Source: Cellulomonas marina (lineage in GTDB: Bacteria > Actinomycetota > Actinomycetes > Actinomycetales > Cellulomonadaceae). Taken from it: a stretch of 64,000 nt of DNA. The notes beneath the pieces were generated by a model. It saw only the letters and a list, made by a program, of their open reading frames with translations. It searched no databases and was not told the origin of the DNA. This document shows, in pieces, positions 8,335-19,344 of this stretch. Each line of letters starts with the position of its first letter. The stretch's first letter is position 1. Location of the stretch: assembly GCF_900111925.1 (NCBI RefSeq), contig NZ_FOKA01000008.1:144390-208389 (forward strand), read 5' to 3'. The position numbers were made by a program, and so were the translations under genes.

Positions 8335-8595
8335 TCAGAGGCCGTTGACCGCCTTGGCGAGCGCGGACTTCTTGTTGGCGGCCTGGTTGGCGTGGATGAC
8401 GCCCTTGGAGACCGCCTTGTCGAGCTTCTTCGACGCGACGACGAGCGCGGAGCCCGCCGCCTCCTTGTCGCCGCCCGCGACGGCCTCGCGGACCTTGCGC
8501 ACGTACGTCTTCAGCTCGGACTTGACGGCCTTGTTGCGCAGGCGCGCCTTCTCCGCCGTCTTGATGCGCTTGATCTGGGACTTGATGTTCGCCAC
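8335..8595 (-). CDS. rpsT: 30S ribosomal protein S20
   Basis: Primary 16S rRNA-binding protein of the small subunit. The product has 86 residues, the usual length, beginning [19 protein letters not shown] and rich in Lys/Arg/Ala with the expected three-helix pattern, ending [14 protein letters not shown] at 8595 is supported by GAGGAAG about 8 bases upstream on the minus strand; extending the frame further upstream adds non-conserved Pro/Arg-rich sequence. A -10-like TAGTCT (plus-strand 8748-8753) would give a leader of roughly 145 nt. Position near holA and lepA is standard for actinobacteria. Confidence 0.97.
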   Translation of the reverse strand: MANIKSQIKRIKTAEKARLRNKAVKSELKTYVRKVREAVAGGDKEAAGSALVVASKKLDKAVSKGVIHANQAANKKSALAKAVNGL

Positions 8596-8747
8596 GTGTG
8601 GACTTCCTCGTTGTGCGCCGGTGCGCTGGGCACCAGGGAGCTCGGACAGGTCGAGAGGGCGCGCGCAGCGCCGGGACTGGGGCGTGGGGACACCCTCGGG
8701 AGGCGCTGGACGAGTGCCCGCCGACCCGGGCGGACACACGAGGGGTC

Positions 8748-8753
8748 AGACTA
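8748..8753 (-). promoter_or_regulatory. -10-like TAGTCT upstream of rpsT
   Basis: The minus-strand hexamer lies about 155 nt before the rpsT start, in the 208-base gap to the PemK-like gene. It is the only good -10 match there. The long leader could hold S20 autoregulation, but no structure was demonstrated. Confidence 0.4.
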
Positions 8754-8803
8754 GCAGCGACCGACCCGCCCCGGCGACACCCACGGCGAGCACGGCCTGG
8801 CCG

Positions 8804-9331
8804 TCACAGCGCCGCGACCACGCGGTCGAACACGGCACGCGGCAGGGCGGCGCCCTCCCGGCGCACCGCCGCCGGGTCGAGCCGCAGCACGCGGTCGAGC
8901 CGGACCTCGCTCGGGCGCCCGCGCGCGTCCCACCCGCCGGTGCCCACGTCCATCCAGCGCCGCCCGTGCCGCGCCTCGTCGGCGGCGTCGCGGTCGTGGT
9001 CCTTGCTCGTCATCGGCAGCCCGAGCAGCGCGCCGCCCTCGCGCCCGACGAGGAGCACCGGGCGGTCCTTGCCGCGCGCCGGGTCGTCCTCGAACGGCAC
9101 CCACGCCCACACGACCTCGCCCGGGTCGGGCCGGCCGTCGGCGCGCGGGGCGTACCGGGTGGCGGTGCCGGCGGGCGGGCGGCGGCGAGCGGCGGCGGGG
9201 GTGCCGGTAGAGGTGCCCGCAGAGGTGCCCGCAGGGGTGCCGGCGGGGGTCCGGGCACGCGTGCGGGCGGCGTCGCCGGTGAGCCGCAGGACGGCCCGCA
9301 GCGCTCCGGCCAGGACGCGTCGGGTGATCAC
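8804..9331 (-). CDS. PemK/MazF-family toxin-like protein, no antitoxin gene adjacent
   Basis: 175 residues. The second half carries the MazF/PemK-like core: PDPGEVVWAWVPFEDDPARG, then KDRPVLLVGREGGALLGLPM and SKDHDRD. The family includes mRNA endonucleases of type II toxin-antitoxin systems. The first 55 residues are an unusual Arg/Ala/Thr/Pro extension with TPAG-type repeats from 12-bp DNA units (about 9199-9252). No small antitoxin ORF is visible on either side: the neighbours are rpsT and the divergent ATP-grasp gene. GTG at 9331 is preceded by TAGGCT and a 6-nt gap, so the mRNA is probably leaderless. Toxicity is not established; it could be a housekeeping RNase or a non-toxic relative. 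Confidence 0.72.
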   Translation of the reverse strand: MITRRVLAGALRAVLRLTGDAARTRARTPAGTPAGTSAGTSTGTPAAARRRPPAGTATRYAPRADGRPDPGEVVWAWVPFEDDPARGKDRPVLLVGREGGALLGLPMTSKDHDRDAADEARHGRRWMDVGTGGWDARGRPSEVRLDRVLRLDPAAVRREGAALPRAVFDRVVAAL

Positions 9332-9337
9332 GCGGGC

Positions 9338-9343
9338 AGCCTA
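9338..9343 (-). promoter_or_regulatory. -10-like TAGGCT for the leaderless PemK-like gene
   Basis: Minus-strand hexamer ending 6 nt before the GTG start at 9331. No Shine-Dalgarno is present. Confidence 0.5.
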
Positions 9344-9409
9344 CGGCGCCGCCGGCGACCCACGTCGGCGCGCCGCCGCGCTCGTCACGCGACGGACACA
9401 CGCGGCGGT

Positions 9410-9415
9410 TATCGT
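9410..9415 (+). promoter_or_regulatory. -10-like TATCGT for the leaderless ATP-grasp gene
   Basis: Hexamer 7 nt before ATG 9423, without a Shine-Dalgarno sequence, in the 91-base divergent gap with the PemK-like gene. Confidence 0.55.
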
Positions 9416-9422
9416 CCGGCGC

Positions 9423-11029
<1,607 letters not shown>

Positions 11030-11036
<7 letters not shown>

Positions 11037-11956
11037 GCCGGATCGCCGAGTCGCTGTTCTGGATCGGCCGGTACGTGGAGCGCGCCGACGACACCGCGCG
11101 CCTCCTCGACGTCCACCTCCAGATCATCCTCGAGGACCCCTGGGCCTCGGAGGACCTGGCCTGCCGCTCGCTGCTCACCGTCATGGACCGGCCCGTGCCC
11201 GACGAGGGCCTCGTCGGGCGCGAGACGGTGCTGGACCTGCTGGCCTACGACCGGTTCGTCCCGTCCTCCATCGCCGGCTCGCTGACCGCCGCCCGGGAGA
11301 ACGCGCGACGGGCGCGCGAGATCCTGTCCACCGACCTGTGGGAGAGCCTCAACGCGACGTGGAACCAGCTGCCGACGCGGGTACGGCCGGCGCGGGCCCA
11401 CGACTACTTCACCTGGGTGCGCGAGCGCGCGGCGATGGTCAACGGCCTCGTCGACTCCGTGACACCGCGCGACGACACGTGGCGCTTCCTCGTGCTCGGC
11501 CGGTCCATCGAGCGGGCGGACATGACGGCCCGCCTGCTGACCACGCGCGCGCTCGCCGGCGCCGCGGGCCCCGGCTGGACGACGCTGCTGCGCTCCTGCG
11601 GCGCGTACGAGTCGTTCCTGCGGCTGCACAAGGCGTCGGTGTCCGAGGAGCGGGCGGCGGGGTACCTCCTGCTGGACCGGCTCTTCCCGCGCTCGGTGCT
11701 CTTCGCGCTCAACACGGCGGAGGCGATGCTCCTCGAGCTCGACCCCGTGCTCGAGCGCTCGCGGGTGGAGGACGCGCGCCGGCACATCGGGCTCGTGCGC
11801 TCGTCCCTGGAGTACCGCCCGCTGCTGGAGGTCCTGGACCACCTGCCGGAGGAGATGGAGAAGGTGCAGCGCGCGTGCTCGGCGGCCAGCGACGCCATCC
11901 GGTCCCGGTACTTCCCGGCGGACCTGACGACGCAGTGGATCGGGGAGGCGTTGTGA
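11030..11956 (+). CDS. Alpha-E domain protein (DUF403)
   Basis: 308 residues of mostly helical sequence. The start VLSRIAESLFWIGRYVERAD is the family signature, followed by ARLLDVHLQIILEDP, NARRAREILSTDLWESLNAT and FLVLGRSIERADMTARLL. Alpha-E proteins are found with permuted ATP-grasp and transglutaminase-like proteins and are thought to act in the same peptide-type ligation or processing pathway; no direct activity is known to me. GTG at 11030 overlaps the upstream stop by 7 nt, and its own TGA overlaps the next GTG by 4 nt, so translational coupling is likely. Identification is firm; pathway role is inferred. Confidence 0.92.
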
Positions 11957-12807
11957 GCCGGCTGCGCGTGGTGCACACCTCGGCGTTCCGGTACGCCGGG
12001 CCCGTGCTGGCCTCCTACAACGAGGCCCGGATGAGCCCGCGCTCCGACGCGCGGCAGACCGTCGTCGCCTCGCGCCTGGACGTCATGCCGCAGACCTGGA
12101 CCTCCGGCTGGACGGACTACTGGGGCACGTCGGTGACGGCCTTCGAGGTGCTGGCGCCGCACGAGGGCCTGCTGCTGACGGCGGAGCACGTCGTCGAGGT
12201 CGCCGGGCAGCCGGACCCCGTGCACGTGCTCGGGTGGGAGGAGCTGCGCGGCGCCGGCGTGCGCGACCGGTGGGCGGAGTTCCTCAGCCCCACGCGCACC
12301 ACGGCGGTGCCCGACGAGGTCGTCGACCTCGCCCGGGACGCCGCGGCCGGGCTGGACCCGCACGAGGCGGGCCAAGCCGTGAGCCTCGCGCTGCGCGCCG
12401 AGCTGGAGTACGTGCCGGGCGTGACGACCGTGCACACGCCGGCCGTCGACGCCTGGCGCGCGCGCACCGGCGTCTGCCAGGACGTCTCGCACCTGACGGT
12501 CGGCGCCCTGCAGGCCCTCGGCCTGCCCGCGCGGTACGTCTCGGGCTACCTGCACCCCACCGGCGGGACGGGCGACGAGGCCTCGACCGGCGAGTCGCAC
12601 GCCTGGGTGGAGTGGTGGACCGGCGCCTGGTACGGCTACGACCCGACGAACCGCATGGCCGCGGGCGAGCACCACGTCGCGATCGGGCGGGGCCGCTCCT
12701 ACGACGACGTGCCGCCGCTGCGGGGCATCTACGCCGGCACCGCGACCCAGGACCTGACGGTGACGGTCCGCATCACGCGGGAGGACGAGGCGGCCGTGGG
12801 ACGATAG
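11953..12807 (+). CDS. Transglutaminase-like cysteine peptidase-fold protein
   Basis: 284 residues. It has the bacterial transglutaminase N-terminal beta domain ([24 protein letters not shown]) and a transglutaminase core with an intact triad: Cys in [20 protein letters not shown], His in [15 protein letters not shown] and Asp in YDPTN. It is probably an active amidase, peptidase or amide-transfer enzyme, working on the product or a target of the ATP-grasp/alpha-E pair. It begins at GTG 11953 with a 4-nt overlap and closes the operon; lepA follows after 4 bases with its own apparent promoter. This protein keeps the Cys that the transglutaminase-fold gene at 40185 lacks. Confidence 0.92.
   Translation: MSRLRVVHTSAFRYAGPVLASYNEARMSPRSDARQTVVASRLDVMPQTWTSGWTDYWGTSVTAFEVLAPHEGLLLTAEHVVEVAGQPDPVHVLGWEELRGAGVRDRWAEFLSPTRTTAVPDEVVDLARDAAAGLDPHEAGQAVSLALRAELEYVPGVTTVHTPAVDAWRARTGVCQDVSHLTVGALQALGLPARYVSGYLHPTGGTGDEASTGESHAWVEWWTGAWYGYDPTNRMAAGEHHVAIGRGRSYDDVPPLRGIYAGTATQDLTVTVRITREDEAAVGR
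12800..12805 (+). promoter_or_regulatory. -10-like GACGAT for leaderless lepA
   Basis: Hexamer overlapping the previous stop codon and ending 6 nt before the lepA GTG. It is weaker than TAnnnT but has the same spacing as other leaderless genes in the window. Confidence 0.35.
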
Positions 12808-12811
12808 GGCC

Positions 12812-14695
12812 GTGCCCCCCATCCCCGGTCCTGACGCCGCCGGCCGCATCCGCCCGGCCGCCACGGCGCCCGAGCTGCTCCGCAACTTCTGCATCATCGC
12901 GCACATCGACCACGGCAAGTCGACGCTGGCCGACCGCATGCTCCAGGCCACCGGCGTGGTCGACGCCCGGGTCATGCGCGCGCAGTACCTCGACCGCATG
13001 GACATCGAGCGCGAGCGCGGTATCACCATCAAGTCGCAGGCCGTGCGGATGCCGTGGGAGGTCGACGGCACGCCGTACGCCCTGAACATGATCGACACCC
13101 CGGGGCACGTGGACTTCACGTACGAGGTGTCGCGGTCCCTGGCGGCGTGCGAGGGGGCGGTGCTGCTCGTCGACGCCGCGCAGGGCATCGAGGCGCAGAC
13201 GCTGGCCAACCTGTACCTGGCCATGGAGAACGACCTCGCGATCATCCCCGTGCTCAACAAGATCGACCTGCCCGCGGCGCAGCCCGAGAAGTACGCGGAG
13301 GAGCTGGCCACGCTCGTGGGGGGCGACCCGGAGGACTGCCTGCGCGTGTCCGGCAAGACCGGCGTGGGCGTCGAGGCGCTGCTGGACCGGATCGTCGAGC
13401 TCGTGCCCGCCCCGGTGGGCGACCCCGCCGCACCCTCCCGCGCGATGATCTTCGACTCCGTCTACGACACCTACCGCGGCGTCGTGACGTACGTGCGCGT
13501 CGTCGACGGCAACCTCAACCCGCGCGAGCGCATCGCCATGATGTCGACGAAGGCCTCGCACGAGCTGCTCGAGATCGGCGTCATCTCCCCGGAGCCGCAG
13601 CCGACCCCGGGCCTCGGCGTCGGCGAGGTCGGTTACCTCATCACCGGCGTGAAGGACGTGCGCCAGAGCAAGGTCGGCGACACGGTCACGAACCAGAGCA
13701 AGCCCGCCACGGAGGCGCTGGGCGGCTACCACGACCCGCTGCCGATGGTGTTCTCGGGCCTGTACCCCATCGACGGGTCCGACTACCCGGTGCTGCGCGA
13801 CGCGCTCGACAAGCTCAAGCTCAACGACGCCGCGCTGAACTACGAGCCGGAGACGTCCGTGGCCCTCGGCTTCGGGTTCCGCGTCGGGTTCCTCGGCCTG
13901 CTGCACCTGGAGATCGTGCGCGAGCGGCTCGAGCGCGAGTTCAACCTCGACCTCATCTCGACCGCGCCGAACGTCGTCTACGAGGTCACGCTCGAGGACC
14001 GCACGGTCGTCACGGTGACGAACCCCAGCGAGTTCCCCAGCGGCAAGATCCGCGAGGTCCGCGAGCCCGTCGTCAAGGCGACGATCCTGGCGCCGTCGGA
14101 GTTCGTCGGGGCGATCATGGAGCTGTGCCAGACCCGGCGCGGGGACCTGCAGGGCATGGACTACCTGTCCGAGGAGCGCGTGGAGATGCGCTACCTGCTG
14201 CCCATGGCGGAGATCGTCTTCGACTTCTTCGACGCGCTGAAGTCCCGCACGCGCGGCTACGCGAGCCTCGACTACGAGCCCGTCGGCGACCAGGTGGCCG
14301 ACCTCGTCAAGGTCGACATCCTGCTGCAGGGGGAGCAGGTCGACGCCTTCAGCGCCATCGTGCACAAGGACAAGGCCTACGCCTACGGCGTCATGATGGC
14401 CGGCAAGCTCAAGGACCTCATCCCGCGCCAGCAGTTCGAGGTGCCGATCCAGGCGGCCATCGGCGCCCGCGTCATCGCGCGCGAGACCATCCGCGCCATC
14501 CGCAAGGACGTCCTGGCCAAGTGCTACGGCGGTGACATCACCCGCAAGCGCAAGCTCCTGGAGAAGCAGAAGGAGGGCAAGAAGCGCATGAAGACCATCG
14601 GCCGGGTCGACGTGCCGCAGGAGGCCTTCATCGCCGCGCTCTCCTCCGAGCCCGCCGGGTCTGCCGGCAAGGACAAGGACGCGAAGAAGCGGTGA
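12812..14695 (+). CDS. lepA: Elongation factor 4 (LepA) GTPase
   Basis: Ribosome-associated translational GTPase implicated in translation quality and 30S assembly. 627 residues. Domain G shows [18 protein letters not shown] (P-loop), [13 protein letters not shown] (switch I), [10 protein letters not shown] (G3) and [10 protein letters not shown] (G4), followed by domains II, III, V and the LepA-specific C-terminal domain ending with [20 protein letters not shown]. The last 15 residues are a Lys/Ala tail. The N-terminus has about 25 residues of Pro/Ala-rich extension before the conserved [12 protein letters not shown] at 12812 agrees with a leaderless start. Its TGA overlaps the hemW GTG by 4 nt, the usual lepA-hemW pair. 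Confidence 0.97.
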   Translation: MPPIPGPDAAGRIRPAATAPELLRNFCIIAHIDHGKSTLADRMLQATGVVDARVMRAQYLDRMDIERERGITIKSQAVRMPWEVDGTPYALNMIDTPGHVDFTYEVSRSLAACEGAVLLVDAAQGIEAQTLANLYLAMENDLAIIPVLNKIDLPAAQPEKYAEELATLVGGDPEDCLRVSGKTGVGVEALLDRIVELVPAPVGDPAAPSRAMIFDSVYDTYRGVVTYVRVVDGNLNPRERIAMMSTKASHELLEIGVISPEPQPTPGLGVGEVGYLITGVKDVRQSKVGDTVTNQSKPATEALGGYHDPLPMVFSGLYPIDGSDYPVLRDALDKLKLNDAALNYEPETSVALGFGFRVGFLGLLHLEIVRERLEREFNLDLISTAPNVVYEVTLEDRTVVTVTNPSEFPSGKIREVREPVVKATILAPSEFVGAIMELCQTRRGDLQGMDYLSEERVEMRYLLPMAEIVFDFFDALKSRTRGYASLDYEPVGDQVADLVKVDILLQGEQVDAFSAIVHKDKAYAYGVMMAGKLKDLIPRQQFEVPIQAAIGARVIARETIRAIRKDVLAKCYGGDITRKRKLLEKQKEGKKRMKTIGRVDVPQEAFIAALSSEPAGSAGKDKDAKKR

Positions 14696-15933
14696 GCCCG
14701 GCCCTCCCCGAGGGGGACGCGGCCCCCGCCGACGGCGCCCTACCCGCGTCCGTGCTGGCGGGCGCGCCGTCCCGCGACCTCGGCGTCTACGTGCACGTGC
14801 CGTTCTGCCGCGTGCGCTGCGGGTACTGCGACTTCAACACCTACACCGCGCCCGAGCTCGGGGGCGGCGCCAGCCAGGCGGCCTACGCCGCGACCGCCCA
14901 GGCCGAGATCGCGCTGGCGGCGGACGTCCTGGCCCGCTCCGGGCTGCCGGAGCGACCCGTGAGCACCGTCTTCGTCGGCGGCGGCACGCCCACGCTCCTG
15001 CCCGTCGCCGACCTCGCGGCGCTGCTCGGTGGCGTCCGCGACGCCTGGGGGCTGGCTCCCGGCGCCGAGGTGACGACCGAGGCCAACCCGGACTCGGTGA
15101 CGCCGGCGTCCCTGGCGGCGCTCGCGGCGGCGGGCTTCACGCGCGTCTCCTTCGGCATGCAGTCCGCGGTCCCGCACGTGCTCGCCACGCTCGAGCGCAC
15201 GCACGACCCCGCGCGCATCCCGGACGTGGTGCGCTGGGCGCGCGAGGCCGGCCTCCGCGTGTCCCTCGACCTCATCTACGGCACGCCGGGGGAGTCCCTC
15301 GACGACTGGCGGGCCAGCCTCGAGGCGGCGCTCGCCACCGGCGTCGACCACGTCAGCGCGTACGCGCTCGTCGTCGAGCCGGGCACCCGCATGGCCGTGT
15401 CCGTCCGCCGCGGGGAGCTGACGCTGCCCGACGAGGACGACCAGGCCGCGAAGTACGAGCTGGCCGACGAGCTGCTCACCGCCGCCGGCCTGCACTGGTA
15501 CGAGGTGAGCAACTGGGCCCGCACGCCCGGCGACGCGTGCCGGCACAACCTCGCCTACTGGCGCGGCGACGACTGGTGGGGCGTCGGCCCCGGCGCGCAC
15601 AGCCACGTCGGCGGGGTGCGCTGGTGGAACGTCAAGCACCCGCGGGCGTACGCCGACCGGCTGGCGGCCGGGCTGAGCCCCGCGGCCGGCCGGGAGGTGC
15701 TCGACGAGGAGGCCGCCCGTCTGGAGCACCTGCTGCTCGGCGTGCGGCTCGCCGAGGGTCTGCCGCTGGCCGACCTCGGGGCGGACGGGCGCCGGCGCGT
15801 GGCCGGTCTCGTCGCCGACGGGCTCGTCGACCCCGCCGGGGCGCTGACGGGCGACGCGGGGGGGCGCGTGCTGCGGCTCACCCGGCGGGGACGCCTGCTC
15901 GCCGACGCCGTCGTGCGCACCCTCGCCGCCTGA
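14692..15933 (+). CDS. hemW: Radical SAM heme chaperone HemW
   Basis: Oxygen-independent coproporphyrinogen oxidase homologue; HemW proteins bind heme and deliver it rather than oxidise porphyrin. 413 residues from GTG 14692. The radical-SAM cluster motif is C39-x3-C43-x2-C46 in [14 protein letters not shown], followed by the SAM-binding glycines [11 protein letters not shown]. The HemW C-terminal domain has [22 protein letters not shown]. The extra Cys of true HemN (CxxxCxxCxC) is not present after C46, supporting HemW. It overlaps lepA and ends 151 bases before the next gene, in a gap holding GC-rich inverted repeats (around 15950-15975). Confidence 0.94.
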   Translation: MSPALPEGDAAPADGALPASVLAGAPSRDLGVYVHVPFCRVRCGYCDFNTYTAPELGGGASQAAYAATAQAEIALAADVLARSGLPERPVSTVFVGGGTPTLLPVADLAALLGGVRDAWGLAPGAEVTTEANPDSVTPASLAALAAAGFTRVSFGMQSAVPHVLATLERTHDPARIPDVVRWAREAGLRVSLDLIYGTPGESLDDWRASLEAALATGVDHVSAYALVVEPGTRMAVSVRRGELTLPDEDDQAAKYELADELLTAAGLHWYEVSNWARTPGDACRHNLAYWRGDDWWGVGPGAHSHVGGVRWWNVKHPRAYADRLAAGLSPAAGREVLDEEAARLEHLLLGVRLAEGLPLADLGADGRRRVAGLVADGLVDPAGALTGDAGGRVLRLTRRGRLLADAVVRTLAA

Positions 15934-16084
15934 GCCGGGTCCCCGGCCGGGTCCCCCCGCCCGGGGGTCGGGGCGCGCCCTCCACCCGCGCGTGCGCTTC
16001 ACAGCGCCACCTGCGTGTCGGTTCGCTCACCAGGTCCGACGCCGACGGCCGCCGCCGTCGTCGACCCCCGCGCCAGGAGCACCC

Positions 16085-17155
16085 ATGAGCGAGAACCCGG
16101 GGCACCGCCCCGACCCCGACGGCACGAGGCCGTCGGACGACCCGAGCACGCCCGACCCCGCCGCCGGCGGCTACCCGCCGCCGCCCCCGGCCGGCGGGTC
16201 GAGCGCGTACCCGCCGCCCCCGTCGTCGGGCGGGTCGAGCGCCTACCCGCCGCCGCCGGGAGGCGGGTACGGGCAGGGGTACGGGCAGGGGAGCGGGCAG
16301 GGGTACGACCAGGGCGCGCAGGGGTACGGGCAGCCCGGTGGGCAGGGGTACGGGCAGGGCTACGGCCAGCCCGGCTACGGCGCGGGCGGCTACGGCCAGC
16401 CCGGGGGCTTCCCCGGGGCCATGCCGCCGGTCGGCGCGGGCGGCTACGGCCAGGCGCCGGGCACGAGCATCGGCGACGCGCTGTCGTACGGGTGGCGCAA
16501 GTTCGCCCAGAACGCCGGCGTCTTCATCGGCGCGCTCCTCGTCTACTTCGTCATCCTCGCCGTGCTGGGTGCCATTCTGTCCGCGCCCCTCATCAGCGTC
16601 TTCGCGGCCAGCTCCACGACGGACGCGTCGGGCACCCTGGCGTTCGACCCGGCGGTCGGCCTCGGGCTCGGCTTCGGCTGGACGCTGCTCTTCGCGCTCG
16701 TGTTCGGGATCGTCGGGGCGCTCTTCCAGGCCGGTCTCCTGCGGGCCTCCCTGCAGGCGACCTACGGGCAGCCGGTGTCGTTCGGGTCGTTCTTCTCGAC
16801 GGACCGCTTCGGTCCCGTGGTGCTCACGGCGATCCTCGTCGGGCTCGTGGGCGGCCTCGCGAACTCGATCCCGTACATCGGGTGGGTCCTGTACATCGGC
16901 GTGACGGTGTTCACGCAGTTCGCGCTGCTGTTCGTCCTCGACAAGCAGCTGGGCACGCTCGACGCCATCCGCGCGAGCATCGACCTCGCGCGCGCGAACG
17001 TCTCGACGGCGGTGATCCTGGCGCTCGTCGTGCTCGTGCTCCTCGTCATCGGCACGTTCGCGTGCTTCGTCGGGCTGCTCGTCGCCGTCCCCGTGACGTC
17101 CCTGGCGACGACCGTGACGTACCGGCGGCTGCTCGGCGAGCCCGTCGCCGCCTGA
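16085..17155 (+). CDS. Integral membrane protein with Gly/Tyr/Gln/Pro-rich N-terminal domain
   Basis: 356 residues, no specific name. Residues 1-130 are a low-complexity cytoplasmic region: PPPP blocks with SSAY repeats, then GYGQ-type repeats (QGYGQGYGQPGYG). After GTSIGDALSYGWRKFAQN come about five or six membrane helices, including VFIGALLVYFVILAVLGAIL and ALVFGIVGALFQAGLL, resembling the glycerophosphoryl-diester-phosphodiesterase-type membrane region seen in actinobacterial membrane proteins. ATG at 16085 has CAGGAG about 5 bases upstream. The prion-like N-terminus may self-associate. A strong hairpin (17178-17216) follows. Function unknown. Confidence 0.8.
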   Translation: MSENPGHRPDPDGTRPSDDPSTPDPAAGGYPPPPPAGGSSAYPPPPSSGGSSAYPPPPGGGYGQGYGQGSGQGYDQGAQGYGQPGGQGYGQGYGQPGYGAGGYGQPGGFPGAMPPVGAGGYGQAPGTSIGDALSYGWRKFAQNAGVFIGALLVYFVILAVLGAILSAPLISVFAASSTTDASGTLAFDPAVGLGLGFGWTLLFALVFGIVGALFQAGLLRASLQATYGQPVSFGSFFSTDRFGPVVLTAILVGLVGGLANSIPYIGWVLYIGVTVFTQFALLFVLDKQLGTLDAIRASIDLARANVSTAVILALVVLVLLVIGTFACFVGLLVAVPVTSLATTVTYRRLLGEPVAA

Positions 17156-17177
17156 CCGCCGACCGTCCCGGGACGCG

Positions 17178-17216
17178 CGACGGGCCGCCCCCTCCTGCCG
17201 AGGGGGCGGCCCGTCG
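17178..17216. terminator. Bidirectional terminator between convergent genes
   Basis: Perfect 16-bp inverted repeat (17178-17193 with 17201-17216) and a 7-nt loop. It is 23 bases past the membrane-protein stop and 18 bases past the DUF3097 stop on the other strand. Confidence 0.82.
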
Positions 17217-17234
17217 TCGTCGGGGAGGACCCGC

Positions 17235-18107
17235 TCAGTCCGCCGTGACGAAGTCGATGAGCTCCTCGACGCGGGCCAGCAGGGCCGGGTCCAGGTCGGC
17301 GTAGGTGCGCACGCTGCCGAGGATGCGCGCCCAGGCGCGGGCGGTGGCGTGCGGGGAGTCGGCGTCCCAGCCGATCCGCCGGAGCACGCCCGTCTTCCAC
17401 TCGGTGCCCCGCTCGACGACGGGCCACGCGGCCAGGCCGAGCCGCTGGGGCCGGACGGCCTGCCACACGTCGACGTACGGGTGGCCCAGGACCTTGACCG
17501 TGCCCGCGGGCACCGCGCGCAGCGCCTCGGCGGCGATCCGGCTCTCCTTGGACCCCGGGACGAGGTGGTCGACGAGCACGCCGACACGGCGGCCCGGCCC
17601 CGGGCGGAAGGCGCGCAGCTCGTCGACGAGGTGGTCGGCGCCCTGCAGCGGCTCGACGACGACGCCCTCCACGCGCAGGTCGTCGCCCCACACCTTCTCC
17701 ACGAGCTCCGCGTCGTGCTTGCCCTCGACCCAGATGCGGCTGGCCCGCGCGACGCGGGCGGGGGCGTCGGGCACGGCCAGCGAGCCGGAGGCGGTGCGCG
17801 TCGGCCGGGCGGGCGCGGCCGCGCGGACGGGCGGCGTCAGCAGGACGGGCTCGCCCTCGACCCAGAACCCCGGGCCGAGCGTGAAGGTGCGCGTGCGACC
17901 GCGGCGGTCCTCGAGCACGACGACGTGCTGGCCGCCCGACTTCTCCACGCGCACGACCGCCCCGACGAAGCCCGTGCTCACGTCCTCGACCACGAGGCCG
18001 GGCTCGGCCGGCTGGGGGCGGGAGGTGCGGGCCGGGCGGTGGTGCGCCGGGCGGGGGCCCGCGCGGCCGCCGGCGAGGACGTCGCTGCCGTAACGGTCGG
18101 TGCTCAC
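17235..18107 (-). CDS. DUF3097 protein
   Basis: 290 residues of an actinobacterial conserved family of unknown function. The first 100 residues include VVEDVSTGFVGAVVRVEKSG and a small beta-rich segment with GPGFWVEGEPVLL. The second part has SRIWVEGKHDAELVEKVWG, VVVEPLQGADHLVDEL and VGVLVDHLVPGSKES; the alternation of acidic strand ends resembles a TOPRIM-like fold, suggesting nucleic-acid or phosphotransfer chemistry, which is inference. GTG at 18107 has TAGCGT 8 nt upstream on the minus strand (leaderless). It is divergent from hrcA with the CIRCE element between. Confidence 0.85.
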   Translation of the reverse strand: MSTDRYGSDVLAGGRAGPRPAHHRPARTSRPQPAEPGLVVEDVSTGFVGAVVRVEKSGGQHVVVLEDRRGRTRTFTLGPGFWVEGEPVLLTPPVRAAAPARPTRTASGSLAVPDAPARVARASRIWVEGKHDAELVEKVWGDDLRVEGVVVEPLQGADHLVDELRAFRPGPGRRVGVLVDHLVPGSKESRIAAEALRAVPAGTVKVLGHPYVDVWQAVRPQRLGLAAWPVVERGTEWKTGVLRRIGWDADSPHATARAWARILGSVRTYADLDPALLARVEELIDFVTAD

Positions 18108-18115
18108 GGCCCGTC

Positions 18116-18121
18116 ACGCTA
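18116..18121 (-). promoter_or_regulatory. -10-like TAGCGT for the leaderless DUF3097 gene
   Basis: Same hexamer as before comEA, here on the minus strand 8 nt before GTG 18107. No Shine-Dalgarno is visible. Confidence 0.5.
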
Positions 18122-18175
18122 GGTCACGCCCGTGCCTGTGCCCGGCAGGTCGTCGTGTGGACACGCCGCGTAGGA

Positions 18176-18202
18176 TTGGCACTCAGCACGGGCGAGTGCT
18201 AC
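18176..18202 (+). promoter_or_regulatory. CIRCE operator (HrcA binding site)
   Basis: Two 9-base arms, TTGGCACTC (18176-18184) and GAGTGCTAC (18194-18202), are separated by 9 bases. GCACTC-N9-GAGTGC is the core of the CIRCE consensus. A -10-like TAGGAT (18171-18176) directly precedes it, so HrcA bound here should block its own promoter. Confidence 0.93.
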
Positions 18203-18256
18203 CCGGGACCCGCCCGGTGAGGCCCCCGCACGAACGGACGACGGCAGGAGGACGGC

Positions 18257-19282
18257 ATGGGCAGCGGCGACGAGCGGCGCGTGGACGTCCTGCGCGCCAT
18301 CGTGGAGGACTACGTCGCGACGCGGGAGCCCGTGGGGTCGCGGGCCCTCGTCGAGCGCCACAGCCTGGGCGTGTCCCCGGCGACGATCCGCAACGACATG
18401 GCGGCCCTCGAGGAGGGCGGCTACATCGTCCAGCCGCACACCTCGGCCGGGCGCGTGCCGACGGACAAGGGCTACCGGCTCTTCGTCGACCGCCTGTCGG
18501 AGGTCAAGCCGCTCTCGTCGCCGGAGCGGCGGGCGATCGCGTCCTTCCTCGAGGACGCCGTCGACCTCGACGACGTCGTGGACCGGTCCGTGCGGCTGCT
18601 CGCGCAGCTGACGCACCAGGTGGCCGTCGTGCAGTACCCGTCCCTGCGGCGCTCGGCGCTGCGGCACGTCGAGCTCGTGCCCGTCGGCCCGCGCCACCTG
18701 CTCGTCGTGCTCATCACGCGCACGGGCCGCGTCGAGCAGCGGACGGTCGAGCTGGACCACGACCTCGACGAGCTCGTCGTCGCCCAGCTGCGGACCCGGC
18801 TCAACGTGGCCGTCGCGGGGCGGGTGCTGGCCGACCTGGCCCGCGTGCGCGAGGAGCTGCGCGAGGCGTTCCCGCCCGCGGACCGGTCCCTGCTCGACGC
18901 GGTGCTCGCGGTCGTGGAGGAGACGCTCGCGCTGGAGGGCGAGGAGCGGATCGTCATGGCCGGCACGGCCAACCTCGCGCGCGGCGGGCCCGCCGACTTC
19001 GTGCGCACGCTCGGGCCCGTGCTCGAGGCGCTCGAGGAGCAGGTCGTCCTCCTGCGCCTGCTGTCCGACATGGCCGAGGACGAGACGGCGGTCAGCGTCC
19101 GCATCGGCCGGGAGAACCGGCACGAGGGCCTGGTGGAGACGAGCTTCGTCACCACGGGCTACGGCGACGGCGCGTCCGTCGCCCGCATCGGGTCCGTCGG
19201 CCCGCTGCGGATGGACTACCCGGGCACGATGGCCGCCGTGCGCGCCGTCGCCCGTTACCTCAGCCGGATCCTCGCGGGGTAG
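18257..19282 (+). CDS. hrcA: Heat-inducible transcriptional repressor HrcA
   Basis: Represses heat-shock genes by binding CIRCE; activity depends on the GroE chaperonin in studied bacteria. 341 residues. The N-terminal winged helix has [40 protein letters not shown] and [20 protein letters not shown], followed by the dimerisation domain. The C-terminus ends [20 protein letters not shown], a strong family signature. ATG at 18257 follows AGGAGG at optimal distance. A CIRCE site lies 55-81 bases upstream. dnaJ follows after 62 bases and should be co-transcribed, so the unit is autoregulated. Confidence 0.97.
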   Translation: MGSGDERRVDVLRAIVEDYVATREPVGSRALVERHSLGVSPATIRNDMAALEEGGYIVQPHTSAGRVPTDKGYRLFVDRLSEVKPLSSPERRAIASFLEDAVDLDDVVDRSVRLLAQLTHQVAVVQYPSLRRSALRHVELVPVGPRHLLVVLITRTGRVEQRTVELDHDLDELVVAQLRTRLNVAVAGRVLADLARVREELREAFPPADRSLLDAVLAVVEETLALEGEERIVMAGTANLARGGPADFVRTLGPVLEALEEQVVLLRLLSDMAEDETAVSVRIGRENRHEGLVETSFVTTGYGDGASVARIGSVGPLRMDYPGTMAAVRAVARYLSRILAG

Positions 19283-19344
19283 GCCCGCCCGGCCCCGACC
19301 CGACCCAGCCCCTCCCCGCACCACCCGCCCGCGAAGAGAGCGAC

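Noticed and set aside
18136..18170. Clear -35 element for hrcA
   Set aside because: No TTGAC-like sequence at 16-18 bases from the TAGGAT hexamer; only the -10 and CIRCE are reported.
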